Below, in pieces: positions 35,444 through 44,383 of a stretch of 64,000 nucleotides of DNA. The position numbers and the translations under genes are program-made. How positions within the stretch are numbered: the first letter of the stretch is position 1; each line of letters opens with the position of its first letter. The notes below the pieces were generated by a model. The model was not told the DNA's origin. It worked only from the letters and a program-made list of their open reading frames with translations, and did no database searches. The stretch spans positions 62,001 through 126,000 of the forward strand of contig JABJIC010000030.1 in NCBI GenBank assembly GCA_018661465.1, in the 5' to 3' direction. This stretch comes from Gammaproteobacteria bacterium. Lineage in GTDB: Bacteria; Pseudomonadota; Gammaproteobacteria; Pseudomonadales; Pseudohongiellaceae.

Positions 35444-36439
35444 CTAGTTTTCAGCTGCGGCCATTCTCTCTTCAGCCCGATGTCCTGACAGAATATTCAT
35501 CATGCCGTAGTTTCCTTCATGGCAGGCATATTCATATATTTTGTCCGGCGTATTATCGAAAATAATTTCTCGGGTATAGGGCGCCGTAAATGAACCAGGA
35601 TCATTGGAGGTGAATTGGTATTGCAGAGACTCTGGGCCAGTTCTGGTAAGGCGCTCTGTGTTTACCTTTCGTGATGTCTCGGGGCCGGTTGAACTCTTGT
35701 CTGAATAATTAGTGGTTTCGATAACAAGTGTATCCCCATCCCAATAACCTCTTGAATCGCCATGCCAGAGTTTTATGTTTTCATTAATGTGGGGCTTTGC
35801 TACCAGTGGAATGATACGTACGTCGTGAGCCATTTCCTGAATGATTGCGACAGTTTCTTTCGACTGTACGATTTGCCAGTAGCTGTTATATCCGGAACTG
35901 AGTCGTGGCGCGCCGAATGAAACGCATCTTTCTCCAAGGGGTCGATCGGTCCAGGTATCGGCAGGATGTTCCTGGCGATGTTCGCTTAGCTCTCTGGACG
36001 CGGCAATTGCGCGCTCAGTGCGAGGAGGGAATTGGCCATTTGGAGGATCAACGATTTGTGATGTGCGGCGGTGAATCTTACGCTCCGCCATCCATTGAGA
36101 GTCGTAGTTGCCCGTTGAAGGGTCGTAGGAGGTGATTTCGCCGCTAAAAGCTGCTGCCAGAACTCCTTCGCCAAATAGGGCATCGGCTCCGGCCTGATCG
36201 ATCTCGATCAGACGCCTTTGCAGAAAATCCACATCCTCATCGGTGAGAAAGGTCTTGTCGCCAAATACCTCTGGCCGTTCAACCGGAGTGATCGTATTGT
36301 TTTCCCAAACACCCTGTAGATCAGGATGGCCATCGATGGTTCGGCCAAGCTGCCAATTACCACTGCTCTGCGCCAGCAATGGGCTCGAGACCAAGGCGAG
36401 GGACAAAAACAGGCTGCATTTTCTTAGTGTTTTTTTCAT
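35444..36439 (-). CDS. Conserved secreted protein of unknown function (paralogue of 48563-49585)
   Basis: The protein has 331 residues with a signal peptide ending LLA/QSS. The mature part starts with HPDLQGVWENNTITPVERP, continues with LWHGDSRGYWDGDTLVIETTNY and ends YEYACHEGNYGMMNILSGHRAEE. The protein at 48563-49585 shares all three landmarks and overall length. Such proteins are abundant in marine and soil heterotrophs, often in several copies per genome. I know of no assigned activity. The conserved Asp/Trp/His/Glu residues would suit a sugar- or metal-binding envelope protein, but that is speculation. Confidence 0.85.
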   Translation of the reverse strand: MKKTLRKCSLFLSLALVSSPLLAQSSGNWQLGRTIDGHPDLQGVWENNTITPVERPEVFGDKTFLTDEDVDFLQRRLIEIDQAGADALFGEGVLAAAFSGEITSYDPSTGNYDSQWMAERKIHRRTSQIVDPPNGQFPPRTERAIAASRELSEHRQEHPADTWTDRPLGERCVSFGAPRLSSGYNSYWQIVQSKETVAIIQEMAHDVRIIPLVAKPHINENIKLWHGDSRGYWDGDTLVIETTNYSDKSSTGPETSRKVNTERLTRTGPESLQYQFTSNDPGSFTAPYTREIIFDNTPDKIYEYACHEGNYGMMNILSGHRAEERMAAAEN

Positions 36440-36679
36440 GGAGCGAGTCCTTTGAAGAAGGTGATGTATTCAACTCTAACCAATTGGTCAAATTTATCAA
36501 CAGTTACAGCATTTGTCAGTTCTCAGCAGGCTTTCGCCTGGGTTCCGATAAACCGATACCGCGGGGGGTTCGGCTGTTTTTACTCGGCGCCGATGTGTAA
36601 TACACTCTGTGTCTGATCTTTTTCCGAGAATTCGGATTTTCAGAATTAAATTATTTAAAAAACAAAGGCTTGCCTAAAA

Positions 36680-37723
36680 ATGACACATAAAAAGCACAAA
36701 TTTACTGCGGTACCCGTTTCACTGATTATGGCCGTTCTACTTACTATTGGCTCCGCCATGGTAAGTGCCGAAGAGCAGTGGCCCGCTGAACCGCCTGCAG
36801 AAGCGCCGGCACACTGGGGAGCGGTGTCTGCAAATTTTGAAGAAATTCCTTATCCATATCCTGTTCAATTCCTCGAGCTGAATCGATTCGGCGAGGACAT
36901 GAGAATGGCGTATATGGACGTTGCTCCCACAGGTCGTGCCAATGGTCAGACTATTTTCTGGCAACACGGCATGAATTTTTATTCAGAAGCCTACACACCT
37001 ACTCTTAAAGTGCTTAGCGAAGCAGGATTTCGCGTTTTGGCCGTTGACCGCATTGGTTATGGCAAGTCTTCAAAGCCGGTTATCCCTTATAACTTCAATT
37101 TCGTTGCAGCAAATATGAAGTCGTTGCTGGATGAACTGGGAATCGACGAAGTCGCCATCGTGGGCCATTCAATGGGCGGCATGGTAGTGAGCCGTTTTGC
37201 CATGTTGTATCCGGAGGTTCTCTCTCACGTAGTGATGGTGAATCAGATTGGTTTAACCGATCAGCGTCAGAGCCGCCCCTGGAGCGATCCATTCGCGACA
37301 CCGGCTGGTAGCTCTAGCTATCGGTCAATTCTCGCCGGGCATCGGCGTTATTTCCCGAAAGACTGGCCTCCTGGTCATCTCGAGTTTGTCAGAAGGCAGT
37401 TTGGTCAAACCCTGAGCGGCGAAGCGCCTCGCCTTGCGATGGTTAGACGTCTGCAGGGTCAGATGCTCTACAACGATCCGGTAGTTTACGATTGGCAGCA
37501 TATTTCTACCAAGACCTTGGTATTAGCAGGTGAGGAAGATGGACTGGTTGCGGATTTTCCAACTCTGGCTCGCCACGTCGTAAGTGAACTACAAAACGGA
37601 GCCTTGTATATGTATCCGGGAGTAGGTCATGCGCCACAGATTGAAATTCCAGATCTGTTTCACGCGGACCTGATTGATTTTCTTCGATCTGATCCGAATG
37701 AGCCGGCGAGTGACTGGAGATAA
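36680..37723 (+). CDS. Secreted alpha/beta hydrolase
   Basis: The protein has 347 residues with a signal peptide ending VSA/EE. The hydrolase triad is visible: nucleophile Ser164 in VGHSMGGMV, a likely acid in LAGEEDGLV, and His in GVGHAPQIE. The FWQHGMNFYSEAY oxyanion loop and VDRIGYGKSSKP are also typical. The substrate is not known; esters or lactones are possible. It lies 56 bases upstream of the PQQ-type dehydrogenase on the same strand, so it might hydrolyse a lactone produced by that enzyme. Confidence 0.9.
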   Translation: MTHKKHKFTAVPVSLIMAVLLTIGSAMVSAEEQWPAEPPAEAPAHWGAVSANFEEIPYPYPVQFLELNRFGEDMRMAYMDVAPTGRANGQTIFWQHGMNFYSEAYTPTLKVLSEAGFRVLAVDRIGYGKSSKPVIPYNFNFVAANMKSLLDELGIDEVAIVGHSMGGMVVSRFAMLYPEVLSHVVMVNQIGLTDQRQSRPWSDPFATPAGSSSYRSILAGHRRYFPKDWPPGHLEFVRRQFGQTLSGEAPRLAMVRRLQGQMLYNDPVVYDWQHISTKTLVLAGEEDGLVADFPTLARHVVSELQNGALYMYPGVGHAPQIEIPDLFHADLIDFLRSDPNEPASDWR

Positions 37724-37779
37724 ACCAGTCACTTTTCCGTATTTGAAAAAGTAGAAAAATAATAAGAAGGAAATAGTTA

Positions 37780-39930
37780 ATGAAAGCCATAATCAGAGCC
37801 GCTGCTAAATTCAGTTCTCGTGTTTCTGCGATAGGTATCTTGCTGACGGCTGCGTCGCAGGTCTTTGCTCAGGGCCTACCCGGTACTGAGAATGGTGAAT
37901 GGCGTTACCTCGGTGGCGATATGGGTAATACCCGTTATTCGCCGTTGGATCAGGTTAATGCCAGTAATTTTTCAGACCTTGAACAGGCCTGGGTTTGGCG
38001 CAGTGATAACTTCGGGCCGAACCTAGACTATTTCTCTCGATCCACACCGGTGTACGTGGACGATATGCTGTATACGGTTGCTACTCCGAGGCGACAAGTC
38101 ATCGCCATGGACCCGGCAACTGGTGAAAACGTCTGGACCTTTCGTGAACCGGAAACCATTCGCCATCAGCGTTCGCCACGTCAGGCTTACGGCAAGGGCG
38201 TTGCCTATGCTGAGGTAGATGGTCGTGGTGTGGTTTACATTACGACACCAGGGTTTTTTCTCTGGGCTCTGGATGCCAAGACTGGCCGCCCTCTGGAAAA
38301 CTGGGGCGGTCCTCAGGTGCAATTGGATGGGTTTGAAGACACTGGAGTTATCGACCTAATTCCCAAGCTGGTCGAAGATTGGGGTCCCTGGCAGGACTAT
38401 GTCGTAGCAGGGGGTGAGTACAACCCTGATTATGGTATCCCGCGCGAACTGGGAATGGTTACTGCTTCAGCTCCACCTATTGTAGTTAACGGTGTCGTCG
38501 TTGTTTTGGTTGGACATCAGCCAAGCTACGGCCAAACCAGAATTGAGAACGTGCCTGGCGACATCATGGGCTTCGATGCCGCCACTGGTGAATTTCTTTG
38601 GAAGTTCCATTCCATACCAAGACCTGGAGAAATTGGTCATGAGACTTGGGAGAATGATGCCTGGCGTTGGTCAGGAGATATCTCAACCTGGGCTCCTGCT
38701 TCTGCAGACCCAGAGCTTGGCTTGGTATACATGGTCACCAATGCGTCTACGGTGCAAGCCTACGCAGGCCATCGACCCGGTGATAATCTCTTCGGTGGAT
38801 CGGTGCTTGCACTGGATGTGAAAACCGGTGAGCGACGTTGGCATTATCAGATTCATCGCAGCGATCAGTGGAATTACGATTTACCTACGCCGCCGATGTT
38901 GATGGATCTAAATGTGAATGGTCAGAGTATTCCTGCGTTGATTCAGAATACCAAACAGGGATTGGTTTTCGCTTTTAACCGTGAAACCGGAGAACCCATT
39001 TGGCCTATCGAAGATCGCGCGGTAATACAGACAGAGGTTCCAGGCAATTACACTGCAGCAACCCAGCCATATCCAACTTGGCCAGAGCCGGTAGACCCAA
39101 TCATTACCGACGGCCTGACTGAAGAATTTGTAATCGACTACACACCAGAGCTGAAAGAACAGGCGATGGTGATATTGAATGGCTATCGAGTTGGAGGACT
39201 TTATGTGCCTTCTTTGCCTCAAGGTCATGAAAATGACTTTATCAATAATATTGGCTGTATCGGTGCTGGTAATGTCATTCCCCATCCTCCTGTTGGAGAT
39301 CCAAGCACCGGTCTGATGTTTTCCTCGCATGCGCGAAATTGTTTTGCGCCAGGATTCATGCGGCCTACAAATGGGTCGGATAGAGACAATCCAAACTACC
39401 CAGCTCCAGGTGAAGGTGGTGCAACACCTAATAGCACGCCAACAACAGGAACAACTGTTGCGGCATGGTTACCTGGTGGTGGAGGTGGCATGCCAACCAT
39501 CGATGGCTTGAGATTATTTAAGCCAATGGATAATGAACTAACCGCCTATCAAATGAACACCGGAGATAAAGCCTGGTCACTTCCTGTAGGTGAAACGCCG
39601 GAGTCCATAAGAAACCATCCGCTGCTAGAGGGTGTAGATGTGCCCAATACGGGTGGCGTCGGTTGGTCAATTCAAATGGTGACGGGTGATTTACTGGTGC
39701 AAACCAGAGCGCTCAGTGAGGGCATGGTTCAATTTGTTCCAGACGCACCCTTGACCTTAAATGCCAGAGACAAATTCAGTGGAGAGATTGTGGGCAGCGT
39801 CGAATTGCCGGCCCCTGGACAGTACGGAATGATGACCTATATGCATAGAGGCAAGCAGTACATCGTTGTGCAGATAGGAAGTTCACGCACAGATTTCCCA
39901 GGTGGTTTGGTGGCATATAGACTGCCTTAA
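37780..39930 (+). CDS. PQQ-dependent dehydrogenase-like beta-propeller protein, secreted
   Basis: The protein has 716 residues with a signal peptide ending VFA/QG. The quinoprotein propeller fold is shown by WRYLGGDMGNTRYSPLDQVN, repeated PATGENVWTFREP-type W-motifs (AATGEFLWKFHS, VKTGERRWHYQIH, RETGEPIWPIED) and the C-terminal GQYGMMTYMHRGKQYIVVQIG. It has no CxxCH, so it carries no heme of its own, unlike quinohemoproteins. It is closest to membrane-type glucose/quinate dehydrogenases without their N-terminal helices. It probably oxidises an alcohol or sugar in the periplasm; the acceptor is unknown. A strong terminator follows. Confidence 0.9.
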   Translation: MKAIIRAAAKFSSRVSAIGILLTAASQVFAQGLPGTENGEWRYLGGDMGNTRYSPLDQVNASNFSDLEQAWVWRSDNFGPNLDYFSRSTPVYVDDMLYTVATPRRQVIAMDPATGENVWTFREPETIRHQRSPRQAYGKGVAYAEVDGRGVVYITTPGFFLWALDAKTGRPLENWGGPQVQLDGFEDTGVIDLIPKLVEDWGPWQDYVVAGGEYNPDYGIPRELGMVTASAPPIVVNGVVVVLVGHQPSYGQTRIENVPGDIMGFDAATGEFLWKFHSIPRPGEIGHETWENDAWRWSGDISTWAPASADPELGLVYMVTNASTVQAYAGHRPGDNLFGGSVLALDVKTGERRWHYQIHRSDQWNYDLPTPPMLMDLNVNGQSIPALIQNTKQGLVFAFNRETGEPIWPIEDRAVIQTEVPGNYTAATQPYPTWPEPVDPIITDGLTEEFVIDYTPELKEQAMVILNGYRVGGLYVPSLPQGHENDFINNIGCIGAGNVIPHPPVGDPSTGLMFSSHARNCFAPGFMRPTNGSDRDNPNYPAPGEGGATPNSTPTTGTTVAAWLPGGGGGMPTIDGLRLFKPMDNELTAYQMNTGDKAWSLPVGETPESIRNHPLLEGVDVPNTGGVGWSIQMVTGDLLVQTRALSEGMVQFVPDAPLTLNARDKFSGEIVGSVELPAPGQYGMMTYMHRGKQYIVVQIGSSRTDFPGGLVAYRLP

Positions 39931-39963
39931 GCTGGAATTAGCAACAAAACAAAAAGCAGCAAC

Positions 39964-40001
39964 AAAAAGGGGAAGATCATAAAGTGATCTTCCCCTTTTT
40001 T
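39964..40001. terminator. Bidirectional Rho-independent terminator
   Basis: An 11-bp perfect stem GGGGAAGATCA / TGATCTTCCCC (39969-39979 with 39985-39995) and loop TAAAG is flanked by five A and six T. It separates the convergent PQQ-type dehydrogenase (+) and TonB receptor (-) genes. Confidence 0.93.
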
Positions 40002-40070
40002 GTATCTGTCTCTGTCAATCTTCGACAGTGACGAACAGTTCATGTTACTCACAAATTGCTAAATGAAGTA

Positions 40071-42263
40071 TTAGAAAGTGCCATTTACTTTAAGTGACAC
40101 CACAGTACCTCGAGAACTGCATTGATCTTCAATCTCTTCGAGAATACCGGCGGATAGACGACCAACATAACGAATTCTCTGTCTACACTGCTCGTTAGTG
40201 GTGGCGTCACGTGCATCGAATCTAAAAGTGATGTTATCAAAGGCAACAAACTCCACGAATGCATTCACTGTGGGCTCGCCCAGGCTGCTTACGACGTCAT
40301 CAATATCATACATCTTTTGGTTACTATCGAATCGGTTGCTCCAGCTCCCTCCCCAGTTCATGTTCCACTGAGGAACATCGTGACGAAAATTCATCGACCA
40401 CCGGCCACGACCAAAAAAAGCGAAGCGTCTATCAATTCCGGTGAACGGGTCTGTGATCTCTGAATCGGCGACATTGAATCTCGAGCTGATCAAAAGGTTT
40501 GGCATATTGATCATCTTCATTCTGATGCTGGCATTGAGTGTCATGCCATACATGGAGCCGTCGCCGATGTTTCCGCGGGTGGACTGCAGGTCATCTTCGG
40601 AAGTGCTGATATCGATGCGATCAATCATGTCATGATGATCATGGTAGTAAATATTGGCATCAAGCACGCCTACATCATCCGGAAGGCGGTACTCTGCGTT
40701 GAAGTCATATTTCCACAACCACATTTGGCGCAGGTTGGCATTACCCGCCAGAGTGTTGGAATCATTATCCTGACTATCGGTGGATGCTACGAAGTCGCTG
40801 AAGCTTAGCTGGCTGACTCGCTTCTCGATGGAGCCTCGCAATTGCAAGGTTGGCGTCACATTGAAACGATAGTCCACCTTGGGTTTTACAAAATCGAAAT
40901 CCCGTTTGTTATTGATATCACCCCATTGCTCGATTGTGGATGTCTCGTATAGAAGAGTACTTTCCAATGACATTCGAGAATTGATATTCCAGTTGTGAAT
41001 TATAAATGGCTCGTAACGAATCTCTTCGACAGTTGATTTTGCGTTGGAAACCGAAACCGGTACCAGCCCTCCGAAAGCGGGGGAGGGAATTCCAGTAGAA
41101 CTGGCTATTCCGAGGCCAAGATCTGAGTCGAGAATTGTCTGGGCGCGCTCTGCACCAAATTCAATATCTTGATCATCTCTTAAATCGAAAGTGTATGAGC
41201 CACGAACAATGCGCTCACGGGTTGTGCTTCCGGACGAAAGAAATAAATCTTTGGTTTCGATGCCGTCGTTTGCAACGTTGTATCTTTCCCTAACAATTGA
41301 TCTATCGTAGGAGTTGCTGATAAATAAAACCTTGAAGCGATTGCCATTGTCTCTGAGGAATTCATAGTCACCGCCGAGTTCCCAGTTACTCTGTTCGCCA
41401 GGAATATCTTCTCTCTCGGTGTCCACCAAATTTGGTGTCACCGTCAGGTCGGTAGTAGTTCTAAATACATCTGTGGGATTGTCATTCTCGGAAAACAAGC
41501 CATTCAGACGGAAGCTGCTGTTTGCGGCAATCTCGTAATCGATATTGGCGCTATAGTCATAACTGGTTTGATCTCTAATTCTGTCTTCGATCACCCGGTC
41601 GTTGGGTGAAAAATCTCCAAGGATACTGTCTTCCTCACTTTCCTGATGGTCATAGCGAGGTTCAGCACCGGCGCTTAAAACGAAATCCAGATTCCCGATC
41701 TTGTTGCTATAGGATACAGATCCACCTGGTTCGTTAGTGCCATCTCGATAACGGTCCATATTCACTTCGTAGGAAATACTGGAGTTGGACAGCTCTTCGA
41801 AAAGCACCACATTCACTACTTGGCCACTACCTCGTACATCCAGATCTCCGGAGGTACCGCGAATGATCTCGATATAGTTCACCTGATCTGCGGTGATTCG
41901 ATCAAGAAGGCCGCCGGTTGAGTTGTTCTTGCCAGCTGTGCGCTTGCCATTGATTAATGTCTGACTGCCACCGCTGCCGCTGCCGAATCCGCGTCCTCCA
42001 CGTCCTCCGCCACCGGGACGAAAACCACTGCCACTGGAAGAGCTTTCAAGTCCGGGTATACGATCCATCATGTCTTTAGCTGTTACTGGTGCATATTGGC
42101 TGAAATAGGACGCTGGATACTGAACCGTGGTGTCATCATTCACACTATCTTGAGCCCAGACAGAAGCGGCTGATAATAAGCCTGCCGATAGAATTGCGGC
42201 TCGCGAAAAGCCAAGCAGGTTTCTCCCGCCGGTTTTTGCGGAGAAGGTATTACTCTCAGTCAT
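40071..42263 (-). CDS. TonB-dependent outer-membrane receptor
   Basis: The protein has 730 residues with a signal-type N-terminus ending VWA/QDS. The plug domain shows TAKDMMDRIPGLE, then an unusual Gly/Arg/Ser-rich stretch (about residues 77-98), LINGKRTAGKNN, and ITADQVNYIEIIRGTSGDLDVRGSGQVVNV. The remainder is a long beta-barrel with alternating aromatic strands, ending in a terminal Phe (VVSLKVNGTF) that fits the BAM recognition signal. It transports a siderophore, vitamin or glycan; no adjacent gene identifies which. Confidence 0.93.
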   Translation of the reverse strand: MTESNTFSAKTGGRNLLGFSRAAILSAGLLSAASVWAQDSVNDDTTVQYPASYFSQYAPVTAKDMMDRIPGLESSSSGSGFRPGGGGRGGRGFGSGSGGSQTLINGKRTAGKNNSTGGLLDRITADQVNYIEIIRGTSGDLDVRGSGQVVNVVLFEELSNSSISYEVNMDRYRDGTNEPGGSVSYSNKIGNLDFVLSAGAEPRYDHQESEEDSILGDFSPNDRVIEDRIRDQTSYDYSANIDYEIAANSSFRLNGLFSENDNPTDVFRTTTDLTVTPNLVDTEREDIPGEQSNWELGGDYEFLRDNGNRFKVLFISNSYDRSIVRERYNVANDGIETKDLFLSSGSTTRERIVRGSYTFDLRDDQDIEFGAERAQTILDSDLGLGIASSTGIPSPAFGGLVPVSVSNAKSTVEEIRYEPFIIHNWNINSRMSLESTLLYETSTIEQWGDINNKRDFDFVKPKVDYRFNVTPTLQLRGSIEKRVSQLSFSDFVASTDSQDNDSNTLAGNANLRQMWLWKYDFNAEYRLPDDVGVLDANIYYHDHHDMIDRIDISTSEDDLQSTRGNIGDGSMYGMTLNASIRMKMINMPNLLISSRFNVADSEITDPFTGIDRRFAFFGRGRWSMNFRHDVPQWNMNWGGSWSNRFDSNQKMYDIDDVVSSLGEPTVNAFVEFVAFDNITFRFDARDATTNEQCRQRIRYVGRLSAGILEEIEDQCSSRGTVVSLKVNGTF

Positions 42264-42451
42264 TTGAGATCCTTGTAGTTCGCTGTGGCTTGAAGCCAGT
42301 AAATTCGAGTTTTCAGGTAGAAGTGGACCGTTAGAGGCCTCACTACTATTCAGTGCTGGGCATTATTGTCGGCCACGGAGGGAATCTCAATAGATCGTTA
42401 CAGTTCCTCACAAATACAGGGTTGAGAGGCTGATTTACGGTTGTCTCTTTA

Positions 42452-43291
42452 TTAGGGGGAGATGGTTCGCATCTCACCTGGCTGGGTAAATAAGTCCGCA
42501 GATCGAAGAGAAGGCGTCCTGCGAACAGGGTCGGAAGGGATGTTTACCGGAACATGGATGCCCACATTGCGAGAAGCACCTATGCGCTCAGTAAGAATTT
42601 GTGGTCCGGAGCGGGAATCGAAGAACCAATAGGGGGGGAATGCCATATCAACCTGGGTTCTGTTCCAAAACTCTTCATCTCGGGCAAAATGAACATCATT
42701 GGGGTCAGCATCGCCCATATGCAGAACGGTGGTATCACTGCCCTCACTAAGAGTAACTCGCCAAGAAATATTCTCTATATCAGTGCGCCCAGTTGGCCAG
42801 CCCGAATGAGGAATTCGCACTGCCTCTATGAACAGTCCTTCCATCTCCATACTTATCGGAGTGTCCATATACTCCAGGCTTACTGCGCTCACTCTATCGA
42901 AAACGGTGGAGTCATCGGCAGCCGCGATGGCGCGCATGGCAACAACAGCTTGTGTTGGAGCGTAGAGATGAATGCTTGTCTGTGCCTTGAGTAAGTTGAG
43001 TATGTCTTCGGGAGAAAAATGATCTCCATGATGGTGACTGATGAATACCGCATCAACATCTTCAAATGGAGGATCTCCGGCGAACAAGGCTGCCTGCATT
43101 GCGTCTGGCATTAAAAGGTATTGACCATAGGTTTCGCGAAACAGTGGGTCGAACAGGATGCTTGCTTCTCCCTGAGTCACCATCAAGCCTTCATTGGCCA
43201 GATATTGGGCTGTAGACTCCTGCGCCAAGCTCCATGAGCTCAAAGAGCAAGAGAAGCAAAGCATCGCTGTAAGTAGAGATTTTCCACCCAT
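42452..43291 (-). CDS. Secreted metallo-beta-lactamase-fold hydrolase
   Basis: There are 279 residues from the ATG at 43291; the frame extends five codons to a GTG at 43306. A signal peptide ends SLA/QES. The metal motif is SHHHGDHFSPEDIL (HxHxDH), with later ligands probably in RIPHSGWP and HMGDADPND. This resembles UlaG-like or lactonase-type metallo-hydrolases that recruit one or two metal ions. The substrate is unknown. Confidence 0.88.
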   Translation of the reverse strand: MGGKSLLTAMLCFSCSLSSWSLAQESTAQYLANEGLMVTQGEASILFDPLFRETYGQYLLMPDAMQAALFAGDPPFEDVDAVFISHHHGDHFSPEDILNLLKAQTSIHLYAPTQAVVAMRAIAAADDSTVFDRVSAVSLEYMDTPISMEMEGLFIEAVRIPHSGWPTGRTDIENISWRVTLSEGSDTTVLHMGDADPNDVHFARDEEFWNRTQVDMAFPPYWFFDSRSGPQILTERIGASRNVGIHVPVNIPSDPVRRTPSLRSADLFTQPGEMRTISP

Positions 43292-43552
43292 GATTTTTTC
43301 ATCCACAGTTAGTTGATATTTAGGAGTAGTAAACCTAACAACAAAATTGATCTTAGTAAAAATTATGTATGCCTGGATTTCCCTTTGAAGCGAGAATTTC
43401 CATTACATCTGACCTATTCAACTGTTTCGATATGAATAAAACAAGGAAAAGGCAACTTTCTGTCGTTTCCATTGAATTGATCTTGGTCAAGACGCCCGCG
43501 AGAATTCATTTTAGAATGGGATCATCACTTGGCACATTCAAGGAGAAGCGTA

Positions 43553-44377
43553 ATGCCAACTTTTAATAAGATTTTTGCAGTAATTGATCCGACTACCGAC
43601 AATCAGATAGCTCTTACTCGAGCAGGGAAAATTGCTGGGCGGAATGAAAATATTTCGGTTCATGTTTACGAGGCTATTCATAGCAGTGCAGACAGTAAAG
43701 ATGCCGAAGCTATGGAGCGAGTTGAGACTGCTCGCCACAAAGCTTGGCTGGAGACCTTAGTTACTCCTCTTCGTGAATCAGGTCTTGAGGTGGTTGTTGA
43801 GGTTGAATGGACTGCGAATTGGCGAGATGCTATCGCTCCGGCTGCAACAAGAGCTGAGGCCAGCATGATAATTAAAGCGGCCAATGCCAGAAGTGGCGCG
43901 CAGAGGCGCTTACTTAATACAGCTGATTGGACTCTTTTGCGTAATGCTCCTTGTCCGGTTTATCAGATCAAGAAAGATCAAATTTCAGATCAAATCAAGA
44001 TATTGATGGCAATAGATATGTCTCGCGATGATGAATTGCATGTCAAGCTTAATGAACAGGTTATTGCTTATGCCAATGCTCTATTTGTAGGAGCCGAAGG
44101 CGCCAGTCTTCACGCAGTTAATTCCTATCCAAATTCGGACCACTTCGTATACAAGGATGATCTGGCGGCTAAAGCGGGAGTTGATTCTGCTAATGCGCAT
44201 ACAGTCGAAGGTCCACCTGAGACGGTTATTCCTGAAGTTGCTGAACTGGTTGAAGCTGACATTGTTATTGTCGGTACCGCGGCCCGTGATGGAATCAAGG
44301 CTGCAGTAATTGGCAACACGGCTGAAAAGATATTGGATGCGATTACAACCAATATCCTTACCGTAAATGTTGGTTAA
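43553..44377 (+). CDS. Universal stress protein with two tandem Usp domains (UspE-like)
   Basis: There are 274 residues from the ATG at 43553, with AGGAG at 43541-43545. Upstream in-frame TTG codons lack a site. Two Usp folds lie in tandem: residues of about 1-145 (KIFAVIDPTTDNQIALTRA to NAPCPVYQI) and about 150-274 (KILMAIDMSRDDELH to ILTVNVG). The second ends with VIVGTAARDGIKAAVIGNTAEKIL, close to the G-x2-G-x9-G(S/T) ATP-binding loop. UspE-type proteins take part in stress and motility responses. Confidence 0.92.
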   Translation: MPTFNKIFAVIDPTTDNQIALTRAGKIAGRNENISVHVYEAIHSSADSKDAEAMERVETARHKAWLETLVTPLRESGLEVVVEVEWTANWRDAIAPAATRAEASMIIKAANARSGAQRRLLNTADWTLLRNAPCPVYQIKKDQISDQIKILMAIDMSRDDELHVKLNEQVIAYANALFVGAEGASLHAVNSYPNSDHFVYKDDLAAKAGVDSANAHTVEGPPETVIPEVAELVEADIVIVGTAARDGIKAAVIGNTAEKILDAITTNILTVNVG

Positions 44378-44383
44378 TCTGAG

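Noticed and set aside
36625-36650. Hairpin TCCGA-GAAT-TCGGA followed by TTTT, as a terminator
   Set aside because: The stem is only five base pairs and lies just upstream of the hydrolase start, where a terminator would be out of place.
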